Assembly: GCA_034508935.3 (NCBI GenBank)
Contig: CM067443.1
Span: 3,793,972 to 3,857,971 of the forward strand
Reading direction: 5' to 3'
From: Berghia stephanieae
Lineage: Eukaryota > Mollusca > Gastropoda > Nudibranchia > Aeolidiidae
Length of the DNA stretch: 64,000 nt
The notes under the pieces were generated by a model. The model was given only the letters and a program-made list of their open reading frames with translations. It did no database searches and was not told the origin of the DNA. Shown in pieces: positions 55,248-64,000 of this stretch. The position numbers were made by a program, and so were the translations under genes. Each line of letters begins with the position of its first letter. Position 1 is the stretch's first letter.

Positions 55248-58200
55248 CAATAATAATAACAATAAAAGAACAATAGTATAATATCAACATTAAAGTATAT
55301 TACAAGCAAATAAAATTATTAAAACAAAAGTTTTAATAGACAGAAGGAATTTTAAAAATATTGGGGAAAAAAAAAAAGTTATCCCTCCTGGGATTTGAAC
55401 TCTCGAACCTTAAGCTCAGAGTCAAACAGCTTATATCCACCAACCATGGTGGCACTGAATATATAGTGACATTTAATCATGTCTATTTAGACATTTAAAA
55501 ATGTATTTGACTGCCACTTTTACTTTGATATTTTGATCTATGTTAATTGCACAATAGCAGAAATTAAAAAATTACGATCAAAATATTTTTGCAACTTTGA
55601 ATCGGGCTGTCAGTTACTGCACGTGTTCAATCTGGAAGTCGGTCAGCAGTTTATTTACATTCAACCGAGATTGTCGCACTTTTCACTACTGCTATAAAAA
55701 AGAGTTCCTTGCGGATACTGAATAGTGGCAAAACACTATTCAGTATCTGATACTGAATAACCACTTCCTAATAATAATAATAATCAAAACTAAAAGACTC
55801 TCACACTAGTAATACTACATTTTGAAAATCCTGATAAGATTAAATTAATTAAAGGCTTCCAACCAACCCCCCCCCCCCCCCCCCCCCCCCCAAAATAAAA
55901 ACCAGGACAATACTAAGAAAAAATATATAAAATGCCAGCCATTTTCTTATAATCTGTCAAAATGCAATTTTTCAAATTTTATACTTAAAAAATCATTTCA
56001 TTCATATTTCATCAACTCTGAAGAAATTTGTGATAAATATTTACCCAACCATTCTAAACCATAGAAAGTAAATAAATACCTTTTTCTTCTTCTTCACCCC
56101 TACTGATTCTCCTTCTCCATCAACATCTCCCTCTTCTTGGTTGTCTGTAAATGATGATCAAGAGATAAAATTGACATAATTTCCAATGTGAGAGTTGACA
56201 ATAAGTCTTTTAGGTATAAACAACAAGTCTTTTAGGTATAAACAAGAATACAGATAACAAACCTAACAATATTTTATATCAGACGTTCAACTTGAAATTT
56301 AAAAATTCATTGCTCTTCGTGGAAAAAAGAAATCAAGGAAAGTACTTTGAGATAGACTGGCATCCTATCCAGAGGTTAGCAAGCAATTGCTATTGTCCAT
56401 TTCATAGAAACCGGGATAGAATCCAGCTCAATGGTCTGATGGCTCAGACGGACTAAAGAAGAAGAAAATTAACTTTAAATAATTATGGAAATAATGAAGT
56501 GTTTGTATGGGCTAGGGATTTCAAAAGCTTTGGAGCTCTAAAAGTTAAAAGTAAGGACATTTGGCACTGAACAAATCACTAATGTTACGAAACAACAACT
56601 GTTAAATGTAGGGAGTGACAATCATGTAGAATGTACAAAACCACTCCTAAATTAGGAAAGGAACAGAATAAAAACAGATAAAAATTGAGAACTGATCAGA
56701 ATGATAAAAATTGTCTAAATTAAAAGAAAAATCATGCAATCGTACAGTGGTAAGAAAAATCACACAATAATTTATTTGGTATTGTATGTGTGTGTGTGAA
56801 GCTATACAGAAGGTCCGTTTTTCAGTGATAGATTTGCTGATTGCCATATAGGTCTGAGGGTGATAAATGCATGTCATGCTTTTCCTATTCTAGCCTCTGT
56901 GTCTTCATCTGTTCCTCCAGATGTTGAAACGATGCTACTCGAAATATGTAAATTTGTCTACGTCCTTCAGATTGTTTCCATTTACTAGAATGGGTGTTGT
57001 ATTGTTTAGTAATCTCGTCACTTGTTTTCTTTGTGTATATTCTTAAACCAGTCTGTGCTGCTTCCTTGACAAGTTTGTCCGTTGTTGATTGTAGATGTTG
57101 ATGGGATTGTGACAATAAACAAATATCATAGTCAAGGTCTTCTAGATATTGATTCTACACAACATTCATAAGATTCATCATTATTCCTGTAGTTTGGGAC
57201 CCACACCTACAATTGGATATAAAAGCAATTGAAGCTGGCCAGTGTCACGCTGCAACACTGCAAGATTTGTCCAAATGACTACAGCCCCCATAGCAGCAAA
57301 ACAGAAATGATCACACAACTTGGATGGTCTCCCTTACAAGACAGGTGGAAAGAACAATGCTTAAAGCTCATGTTCAAAATTACAAACAAAATTATGGCCA
57401 TTTTACCAGAACAACTACTTACAACGAAAAATCAACCCAAAAACACTAAACATCAATCTACAAATTCAAACATCTTCAAAAATATCACAGCACTATCAAA
57501 GACTGGGACACTCTTCCCGAATCATGTGTGAACACAAAAGATTTAGAATTATTCAAACGAAGATTATCGAAATTCTTCAGCCTAAATACCAACAATGACT
57601 GTCACATTCAACAACTCTCTCCACCCTCAAATACAAATACTCAGAATTGAGTCGACTTCGAGTAACATTCAGATTAAAGTTCCGTTTTATTCCAGTCTTT
57701 TTATCTCCCACAGTTCTGCACATGATCCAGTCAATTACTGTTAGAAAGATTATTGGTAAAAGAAGACATTCCTGCCTCACTCCAGTTTTAACCTCAAAGG
57801 AATCAGTGTTTCCCATTATGGATTACTTGGCAGCTTGCTTGGTTAAAGAGTTGTTTAATAAGATTTATATATGTTTTTGGTGTGCCGGAATGTATTATTT
57901 TCCAAATAACCTCCTTATCACTACTGTACCAAAAGGACACAAATATTTATTTTCTTCACCAAAATTTTGGATCACTGCTATCTGGTTGTTATGTAGCCTA
58001 TAAATCAGACTCATGAATCTTAAATACAATGCAAAATCTAGTCAATATGATGTAGAAAAAAAAACAAGATAAATTTGAAACAGCCTTTGAATTCAAATAC
58101 TTCTTAAGTGAACACTCCTGCTCAGATTGCCTTATGAGAATTCATTGTTAATTTTCATATTAAGGATATCAGTCATACAGTAATGACATTTATTAATAAA

Positions 58201-61200
58201 AATGGCTTTTGGATCTAGAAAATCGATCAAGAAATAAGTTAAGTGAACGTTGTAGTAATAAATAGAAGATTTTCAGTAAAAACTGTAATATGAAGATATT
58301 GTATGGAGCAAACAGCCCTGGAATTCGTCATTTTAACACAGTGTTTAGTAAGAGATAGACTGCCATTATATTTTCAAAAAAATATTCAGTCAAAATCAAT
58401 TTTGGCTGGAACACTTTTGGTGACTTTAACTTTAGGGGTTTTTTTTTTTTTGGTATAGATTGCATGATAAATAAATACTTAAAAATTGTGTGTAACAATC
58501 AAATTTTACTCAGTAATGGACTAACCAACCTAAAAAACAAAGTAAGTCAGCAAAGCGGTTAAGAAGATAAAGTGTACATTTTTGGCATATCAAAATCAGC
58601 AGAGAATTTCTGAGAAAACTGGTAAAAAATAAATAACTAATAGGGAGGAATCGGAAAAATAATGAAAATGGTACCATCTTCTCCAGCTTTCTGAGTGCCA
58701 CCCAATCCACTGAGAACTTTGTAAGCATGGTTATGGATGAAGTCCACTCTTCCAGCATAGATCTTAACACTGGCATCCAGAGTAGAACTAGCCACCTAAA
58801 AGATGATAATAAAAACCTCTCACCACAAATTATACATACATAAATTATTACTGGTTACTTAATTTATCTACATCGGCTTTAAACCCTTCAATTAAAAATA
58901 AGACGAAAATGAAAAATATATTGACTCATTATTAAAAAAGATCTTGTGTGTATATTCTTTAATTGAGTAATGAATAAGAGACCTGTAAAATATGGTTGAA
59001 TAAATACAAAATTTTAATGATGTAAATGGAGAACGTTGGTTGCTGATAACCTTTAAGGAATTAAGGCAGGTGTCTGCATTTCCAAAATATAAACTTATTA
59101 AAAAATGAAAATACCTGGAAATTTTCTAGCTCTTGCTTTTTCAGCAATACTGTCATGTAGTCAATCAGATGCAATCCAAACGCATTCTTAGCAGTGATTT
59201 TCTGAGAAATAAAATTATTTTTTTCTGATTAGAAAGACAACAAAAACTGTTCATGTTCAAAGACAGATCTTACCTTGTTGCCATTCTGATGAGACAATGC
59301 TAGAGTTTAGAAAAAAAAAAAAAAAGAAAAAGATAAAACTTTGATACTGTTAAATGATCATTGCAATAATCACATCAAAATGACAACCATTATATGACTT
59401 GAAATGGAAACAAAAAGATAGGAAGTAGTTCTAACACACGTTTCTGCCTCTTGAGTCCTCTGTAAGTCCTCATTCAAATGTTGAAAAGTCATCATATTCA
59501 TGGTGATCAAGATCCTGGATAACTTCTTTTAACAATTAAAATGTTGAGAAATTGGCATGCGACTAGAGTAGGTATTTTACATTTGTGCTGGAACAATAGA
59601 ATTAAGTAGCGGTAGTAGTGTATGTATTTGTAATAACAACAACAACAATAATAATAATACCAATAATGTAGGCCAAATAAATATGCATTCAATAAACATA
59701 ATCTTCTCACCCTCACCCAATGGGGCTGTCAACCTAGAACAATGAAAGGTGTAAGATTGCTTGACAAAAAGAGTAAGATTTGGAGAAAAAGTGCACAATT
59801 TGAAATTGGAATTCTTCAGTCATCTCATTCCCTGTCGTTGAGTAATTTTTGAAATAATATTAAAATCTAATTTTCATGAAAAAAAACAAACCCTGTACAA
59901 TTTGCAAGAAAATAGAATACAATCTTACAAAGGTAATAAAAGCATACTAATATGACCTTTTGATGTAAAATTGGCAGCTCTGCAAACCCCTCCCCCCATC
60001 CTTATTTATGCCATAGGATCATACTCCCATGGTTGAGAATGTCCATAAAACGCTTAAGGCGGAAAACACAATAATGACAGGAAAAGCATTTTCTGCATGG
60101 GCGACACAATAAATCAAATCTAATTGAGATTTGGTGATTATAGTTGCTGTTTTTGATAGATCAACTCTTCCTGGAGCTGTGGTAGCAAAAATGGTGGCGA
60201 AATTTTGCTCCTTTATATTTTTTAAGGATTTTTTACCGAGCGAAAGTGGCATTTTGAAGACACGAAGGTTTTACTTTCGTTTTTAGAATGGATCAAATGA
60301 GGTAAGTGAATCAACAGTTTCCATTTAAGGTTAACTTTATGTTTTGTTTTTAACAAAAGTTAGATGTATTAACTACAATTTGTATGATTTAAAAATTTAA
60401 AAAATTATCTCCATCTTTGTTTATAAGTTATTTTCTGCATATTATGTAATCGCGTTATTTTCGTGTCTCCGATGGGACAAAGGAAACTTAATTTTATATA
60501 TCAGGCAAGCCTTGAAATTTTTAACTACAAATTTGTTCAAGTGACTAAAATTAGGTCTAGGAAACTTGTAAAATTAACAAAACAAATAAAATTAACATTT
60601 TTAGTTGTTTTTAGAGTGAATAATCGGGTATGGGAGATTTCGTGTCTTCAATTTTCTGCCCGTGCACCAAATTTCAATATCCTATTTTATTATTAATTAT
60701 GATAGAAAGTTTGAAAATTGATTGGAGACATTAATCTTGCTCTGACTTTGTGTTTTAAAATTTGATTTTTGGCTTGAAACTTTTGAAAAAGTTTTTTTGA
60801 GCAAAATAAAGTTTGGTGTCACCTGCGTGGGCACCATAAATTCTGAAATATGTGAACTTGGACATTGGTGATGAATATACAGTTCATAAATGTAAACTTT
60901 GGTAACATATGCTGAATATTTCAATGTAAGTACAAATCTGAACATTTCTAGCTGTTTAAGAACACAAATTGCTAAACAATTGAATTTTGTAAACATTTAA
61001 TATTAAATATATTGATTGCCTCTCTTATCTCATAATTTTTGTGTCACTACAACATTCACTCTGCTTTTAGGGAGGATGCAGCGTTGGGATCTGACCATAT
61101 GATCTAAAAGCATTTTATCCAGTATGAAAATTTTGTAAAGCTACAATACAAGATACACAGGCTTGAGAGATCTTGCTCCACAACTGTGAATTTGCTAACC

Positions 61201-63304
61201 GATATGGATAAAATCCGTAATAGCAACTAAGTACTGAATTACATGTTGAAAGGAAAAAATGCTGTACGACTTGCCAAAATGTTCCAGAAAAAAAATTTGT
61301 TATCAGATTTTAGACTTATTTATAAATATCTTTTTATTAGATTCATATGCTACATCATTTCACATCCTCACACTTGAACCTCCGTGGTGTAGCAAACAAC
61401 AGTTATAAGTGTGAGTATTTGTTCTTAAAAACACCTTTCGTATGCGCAATTATAAGCCTTATTTTCTCAAGAGAGTAATCAAATATGTTTAAAGCAGTGG
61501 AAATCAAATATGCTTAAAGCAGTGCTTTTGTCATCAACTATGTCTTTATATATTGCTTTTACTTTTATACCAGGTACTGGAGGAGAGGGAGTTTCACCGT
61601 GCAGTTCTCCCAAGGAATAGCGGGCCAATTTATTTATGAGCATGTGCAGAGCAGAGTGTGTGATTTGTGAAAGAGGATCCTCCAGACACATATTCCTGGG
61701 TTGTTGTCACCCGTTTTGACAATACAATTGAAAACAAGGACCCATTTTTTTTCAAAGTTGAAATGAAAGTTTAAAATACTACAAAAAATATTTTTTCGTT
61801 ATTTGTCTCATGTAATTATCCCCCTTGTTGTATAATAAAGTTAGTTTCAATACAAAGTACAAAATATATTCTGTTTGTTATTTATTTTTAAAAAGTGGAC
61901 CTGTGTACGTGTATTTTGAGTCATTTTTCACTTCAGATTGTTAACATTTCTGTTCATTTTGCATTTCCGTGTAAATCAGGGTCACCGTTGATTGACCTAC
62001 TTTTTAAAGTTACATAATCGTCTCCTGCTCATAATTTTTACAAATTCTGAATCATCATATTTCAAGCTTTAAAATGATATATGACACTTATTTGTAGATA
62101 AAAGATGAAAATTGACAAAAATGGGCCTGTCAAAGTAGATGATTTCAGATCTAGTCTGTTTTCCGCCTTAAGTTGGAGTCCAAGAAGTACAAAACTCCAC
62201 ATTGAGAAAGCAATTAAAGTGTACCTTAGACACCTGGATGGAAATATGTTATTGCCATTGATCACCATTATCAATATTATAACCTTGGTATCACTTGTTA
62301 TTTGAACATCATTTGTATTCTAAAATTTTTAACTTCACTTGCCATTCTTGCAAGTTTGAGTACATAAAAGTTGAAAAGATTTGTCAAGTCGAAATGAATA
62401 GTAAACAGCAAGCTCGCTTGAGCAAAACAGTGGCAGAAAACTAATTTACGTGGGAATTAATTAGGCTACTTAAAATTGTTTCTTATAATTAGGTACCCAA
62501 TCAGTAAAGAAACGGTCAACCAGTTTGTTTACAATGTGAGGAAATCGAGATGTGCTTGTAGCAATCATATAACTTTCGATTTGAAGGTGTCTACATAATG
62601 CACTTCTGGCGTTCGCATTTTACTTTTTCATACTTTAAGGTTCCATCGGGTAAATGTGGTCAATTTTGGCTGAGACGAAACAGTGAAATTTATTGCTTGG
62701 CAGCTCAGTTAAAATTGGCTACCACTGGGATCATGACAGGATTGGAAAATGAAAAAATTATTTCACGAAGGCTGTGTGAAAATACGCTGGAATGTGTTCA
62801 GACACGGCAAATCTAAAAAGCGTCGCTTAGCCTTGGCAATATATCCATTGTTAATATAAACGGCCCATGAGCTATGCGTCGCGCTGTGAAACATATAATT
62901 ACTTTACGGTCATTCGATTACGATTCATGAATTCTTTCTTTCTTTCCTTTTTTAAATATTTGAATTTGACAAATTGACTGATTTCAGTTAATTGACTGAG
63001 AATTTACAGGTTTAATAAATATAAACTAAGAGAAATGAATAACAATTATGTAAGGTCATCTCTAACGGTTTCCATGGCCGAGCAGTATAACACTTCCATT
63101 TCTGACAAAGTCTTGTAAATATGAGCAGGATGTTTGACCAGATAAGTAACAACAACAACTATTTATTTTGCACCGCCCCTGAACAATGAAAATTAATGGT
63201 AAGACAGTGAAGGACTCACGTTTTCAGCTGACAACTTGATGCAATCAGAGTAGTTGTTAGCAAGTTCTGTACTTGTCAACCCATTAAGACTAGAATCAGT
63301 GGCC
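39004..63304 (-). CDS. NCAPH: NCAPH (condensin complex subunit 2, Barren), 5' end missing
   Basis: Exons in transcription order: 63304-63220, 59201-59115, 58795-58675, 56144-56080, 52070-51803, 51061-50982, 48933-48783, 48033-47940, 46368-46235, 45628-45390, 44750-44646, 42235-42077, 41607-41506, 39572-39399, 39069-39004. All have GT-AG borders and phases that agree, giving 642 residues and stop TGA at 39004-39006. A possible 18-bp exon lies at 41267-41284. This is the kleisin of condensin I, which bridges SMC2 and SMC4 heads and binds the HEAT subunits to compact mitotic chromosomes. Conserved text: [16 protein letters not shown] near the N-terminal helical domain, [89 protein letters not shown], and the SMC-binding winged helix with [20 protein letters not shown] and [20 protein letters not shown]. 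Against the 741-aa human protein, roughly the first 100 residues lie beyond the window. Confidence 0.95.
40470..41115 (+). mobile_element. CR1/L2-type LINE C-terminal fragment with 3' tail
   Basis: Translation of about 40690-40870 gives [19 protein letters not shown] and [13 protein letters not shown], the standard C-terminal part of CR1/L2 ORF2, and about 40900-40980 continues with [11 protein letters not shown]-like text. The tail TGTAAAGAGCATTGAGCATT near 41080 closes it. A purine-rich (GAAA)n tract precedes it. Located in the NCAPH intron between 41506 and 39572; frame breaks present. Confidence 0.75.
41267..41284 (-). CDS. NCAPH: Possible 18-bp NCAPH microexon
   Basis: On the minus strand CCCCTCTTGCAG|ATGGACATAAAAGTGGAG|GTAATT has a good acceptor and donor. 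The six codons (MDIKVE) keep phase 0 between the exons ending at 41506 and starting at 39572. The human protein has a variable linker here, so optional inclusion would be tolerated. No transcript evidence. Confidence 0.4.
43006..43119. repeat. (GA)n/(GATA)n microsatellite
   Basis: It lies within the Chapaev-like element, with a short (GATA)n in the middle. Confidence 0.9.
43326..43823 (-). CDS. RAG1 N-terminal-like zinc-binding protein of the transposon
   Basis: The open frame is 165 codons. Residues: LCRVCG (C8, C11), LLCNDFKC (C30, C35), [21 protein letters not shown] (split here as FDIDIGKD at 41-48, H53, C58, C61), W91, IIMCNVC (C102, C105) and C115. The order and spacing match the non-catalytic N-terminal zinc region of vertebrate RAG1 (LCRICG, FRIDVKAD, HPTEFCHNC, W, PSCDIC). 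Known relatives are the N-RAG-TP element described from Aplysia and RAG1-like transposons. The catalytic core and RING finger are absent. After the TAG stop the same frame is open for 28 more codons up to a good splice donor (CAG|GTAGAG, 43242|43241), so the original protein may have been longer. Function now unknown; likely DNA or protein binding. Confidence 0.75.
   Translation of the reverse strand: MKSLNELCRVCGYTALIQKEKKRNRKRLLCNDFKCEILLLFDIDIGKDLETTHSKVICYKCVKRIKKMKVYKGEQFLINSRTIVKNSQHLWTDFVPSDIIMCNVCKTFTNIRVGCIKDRQSSDIQTLDTMQDTHSSHSTEITVDNVIMTTSLLQVSPDLQSYVPE
44343..46228. other. NCAPH introns, no additional gene
   Basis: Between exons 44646-44750 and 45390-45628 and beyond there is no further coding similarity. 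At 45796-45830 a lone A-box-like ATGGCCAAGTGGATAGGACA occurs without a clear B box, possibly a decayed SINE head. Confidence 0.45.
46476..46733. repeat. (AAG)n microsatellite, ~255 bp
   Basis: Nearly pure GAA/AAG triplets with short slips, in the NCAPH intron just upstream (in gene sense) of exon 46368-46235. On the gene's strand it is (CTT)n, an extended pyrimidine tract about 110 bp before that exon's acceptor. Confidence 0.93.
46740..47939. other. NCAPH intron, possible SINE head near 47815
   Basis: Mostly non-coding. On the minus strand at about 47830-47780 the text GTGGTCCTGTGGTATGCTGT resembles the tRNA head of the SINE at 31640; the body beyond does not match. Confidence 0.35.
48090..48310. 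repeat. Interrupted (AAT)n/(ACT)n microsatellite
   Basis: A degenerate AT-rich triplet array with two similar blocks (AACAACTACTACTA at 48172 and 48286). Confidence 0.8.
49030..49550. repeat. Diverged ~280-bp tandem duplication in an NCAPH intron
   Basis: Unit 1 (about 49030-49315) and unit 2 (about 49316-49550) share, in order, AGACCTGTA, TTCAACCAACCGAAGA / TTCAACAAACTGAAGA, GATTAAAATG / GACTAAAATG, TTAATGTAGAGG / TTGATGTAGAAT and AAATAAGCGAGCCATTCAT / AAATAAGCAAGTCATTCAT. Non-coding. Confidence 0.7.
50016..50534 (-). repeat. R545 retroposon, copy 7 (minus strand)
   Basis: Full length in reverse orientation. The flanks TGATGTTGGTGGTTCG (50000-50015) and TGATGCTGGTGGCTGG (50535-50550) are a 16-bp TSD with two differences. 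Located in an NCAPH intron. Confidence 0.9.
52187..52310. repeat. (GT)n-(GA)n microsatellite
   Basis: About 35 bp of GT-rich followed by about 80 bp of pure (GA)n. It is followed by a B-box-like GACCCGGGTTTTAGTCC at 52367-52383, perhaps a SINE remnant. Confidence 0.9.
52740..52887 (-). repeat. R545 retroposon, copy 8 (5' part only)
   Basis: It matches only the first ~150 bp of the family, from CTGGGTGGGGTTCCTAACC (at its high end) inward to GGTTTTGTACTGGATCTGG. Unlike a 5'-truncated LINE, this copy lacks its 3' end. Confidence 0.8.
52903..53071. repeat. Left palindrome array of FB2, five units
   Basis: Each unit is a 14+1+14 palindrome and a 6-bp spacer (GTTTTG-like). The centre base is T in most and A in the second; single mismatches occur in units 2, 4 and 5. 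The regular 35-bp period shows the units multiplied in tandem. Confidence 0.95.
53095..54650. repeat. ~160-bp satellite with inverted last block
   Basis: The marker AAGCAATTACTTTTTTACG recurs near 53220, 53567, 53727, 53895 and 54050 (spacing about 157-180). Each unit also has GTGGGGAGTGAACCTG once or twice and AAAGTTATGGGAAGTAGG. From about 54390 the same words appear in reverse complement (CAGGTTCACTCCCCACTG, CCATAACTTTGTCGG). Open frames through it are artefacts. Confidence 0.9.
54651..55370. repeat. FB2 interior with (ATT)n, (AAT)n and (CAA)n tracts
   Basis: AT-rich with microsatellites at 54727-54790, 54905-54955 and 55153-55265. No coding content. Confidence 0.7.
55370..55456 (-). other. 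tRNA-like unit in FB2
   Basis: On the minus strand an A-box-like TGGTTGGTGGATATAAGC and a B-box-like GAGAGTTCAAATCCCA are about 40 nt apart, followed by GGAGGGATAAC and a run of about 12 T. Helices are only partly paired, so it is probably a Pol III promoter relic. Its position and strand relative to the right palindromes mirror the tRNA-like unit of FB1. Confidence 0.6.
55714..55762. repeat. Right palindrome array of FB2 (one and a half copies)
   Basis: Half site 55714-55727, spacer GCAAAA, full palindrome 55734-55762 with one end base changed. Same count as at the right end of FB1. Confidence 0.92.
55867..55891. repeat. C25 homopolymer
   Basis: An uninterrupted C-run in an NCAPH intron; its length is likely uncertain in the assembly. 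Confidence 0.9.
56885..57820 (-). mobile_element. Non-LTR RT remnant (RTE-like), split by another LINE
   Basis: Minus-strand text includes [20 protein letters not shown] and FLTVIDWIM (57816-57700), then, after an insert, [19 protein letters not shown] and [15 protein letters not shown] (57165-56985). These are RT motifs of endonuclease-RT LINEs; the FADD active site has lost two residues (DYD). Several breaks; dead copy in an NCAPH intron. Confidence 0.75.
57195..57605 (+). mobile_element. LINE C-terminal fragment inserted in the RTE-like remnant
   Basis: Plus-strand text has [19 protein letters not shown] and, in the end part, [19 protein letters not shown] then [14 protein letters not shown] before a stop at about 57598. 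This is the usual end of a Jockey/CR1-like ORF2. It lies between the two halves of the minus-strand RT remnant. Confidence 0.65.
57821..58674. other. NCAPH intron, no further feature recognised
   Basis: AT-rich, non-coding apart from possible unrecognised LINE debris next to 57820. Confidence 0.4.
60058..62167. mobile_element. TTAA-flanked DNA transposon (Kolobok or piggyBac type)
   Basis: The ends GGCGGAAAACA ... TGTTTTCCGCC are flanked by TTAA on both sides (60054-60057, 62168-62171). With the flanking C the match is 16 bp. TTAA targets are used by piggyBac and Kolobok elements; a GG start fits Kolobok better. A possible first exon ATGGATCAAATGAG|GTAAGT at 60290 and a later open patch after CTGCTTTTAG (about 61073, [10 protein letters not shown] then [19 protein letters not shown] after a stop) may be relics of a spliced transposase. 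No domain could be named. It sits in the 4-kb NCAPH intron between 63220 and 59201. Confidence 0.65.
62172..63219. other. NCAPH intron, unassigned open frames
   Basis: Two plus-strand frames (62105-62305 and 62598-62816) have protein-like composition but no recognised motif; the first crosses the right end of the TTAA element, so it is chance at least in part. At 63071-63092 an A-box-like ATGGCCGAGCAGTATAACAC has no B box. Confidence 0.35.
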
Positions 63305-63918
<614 letters not shown>

Positions 63919-64000
63919 TTTAATCGGTGGGTTGTTTTTTTTCTCCTCTATTTAGGGGAAGTTATAAAATAAATTCTTTTAAACGCCTCTATAACTGTAC

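Larger units (their letters stand above)
52903..55762. mobile_element. Palindrome-ended element with 160-bp satellite core and tRNA-like unit (FB2)
   Basis: Left end: five 29-bp palindromes (half site CACTATTCAGTATC) at exactly 35-bp period, starting 52903, 52938, 52973, 53008 and 53043, plus an inner partial site at 53078. Right end: half site GATACTGAATAGTG (55714-55727) and one full palindrome (55734-55762). Inside, a ~160-bp tandem satellite (53095-54390) turns round into an inverted block (54390-54650). Then come (ATT)n and (AAT)n tracts and, on the minus strand, a tRNA-like unit followed by an oligo-T run (55456-55370). No protein gene. Flanks are AAT-rich and no certain TSD was found. 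The overall plan matches FB1 at 6666-10091 although the sequences differ. Confidence 0.7.

Noticed and set aside
59276-59287. A 12-bp NCAPH microexon (NGNK) on the minus strand before a GTAAGA donor
   Set aside because: The flanking exons already join into the conserved [15 protein letters not shown] text without it; inclusion would break the conserved block.
60019-60252. 77-codon minus-strand frame
   Set aside because: It reads out through the left end of the TTAA element into the flank and has no recognised domain.
62598-62816. 72-codon plus-strand frame considered as a tyrosine recombinase (Crypton) fragment
   Set aside because: Only vague similarity around [10 protein letters not shown]; catalytic residues cannot be placed, so no call is made.

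Overview
This is an intron-rich, AT-rich invertebrate nuclear sequence. It is packed with transposable elements and long simple repeats ((ATT)n, (GA)n, (AAG)n, runs of G or C). No organelle, bacterial or viral gene set is present. Gene structure and repeat types fit a lophotrochozoan, most likely a mollusc. That placement is an inference from the repeats (CR1/L2 and tRNA-SINE tails, roughly 160-bp satellite cores, a transposon with a RAG1 N-terminal-like domain) and is not proved by any single feature.

Two host genes are arranged tail to tail. On the plus strand, 12396-30460, is a complete CNOT9 (RCD1/RQCD1) coding region in eight coding exons (291 aa), a subunit of the CCR4-NOT deadenylase. 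On the minus strand, 63304 down to 39004, is NCAPH (condensin I kleisin, Barren). Fifteen exons splice in one consistent frame to 642 residues. Its 5' exons lie beyond the right edge of the window. The 8.5 kb between the two stop codons holds only repeats.

Layout: 1-1236 nothing coding; 1239-1460 tRNA-headed SINE; 1925-4440 minus-strand Gypsy-type LTR fossil; 4795-5105 LINE tail plus microsatellite; 5700-6159 hAT MITE with an 8-bp TSD; 6666-10091 a fold-back element with terminal palindrome arrays and tRNA-like units, split by a young CR1-type LINE; 10462-11128 Tigger-type element; 11303-11613 MITE. CNOT9 intron 1 has a nest (retroposon, then L2/CR1 LINE, then Tigger element), intron 2 a decayed copy of exon 3, and intron 5 a 4.65-kb hAT element. 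The intergenic part carries a repeated ~545-bp retroposon. NCAPH introns carry a Chapaev-like transposon encoding a RAG1 N-terminal-like zinc domain (42268-44338), a second palindrome-ended element with a tRNA-like unit and a 160-bp satellite core (52903-55762), LINE remnants, and a TTAA-flanked transposon (60058-62167).

The two most interesting signals are (i) two unrelated-in-sequence elements that share one architecture (tandem perfect palindromes at both ends, one and a half on the right, and an internal tRNA-like unit with an oligo-T terminator), and (ii) the RAG1-N-like open reading frame inside a transposon with clear TIRs and a 4-bp TSD.
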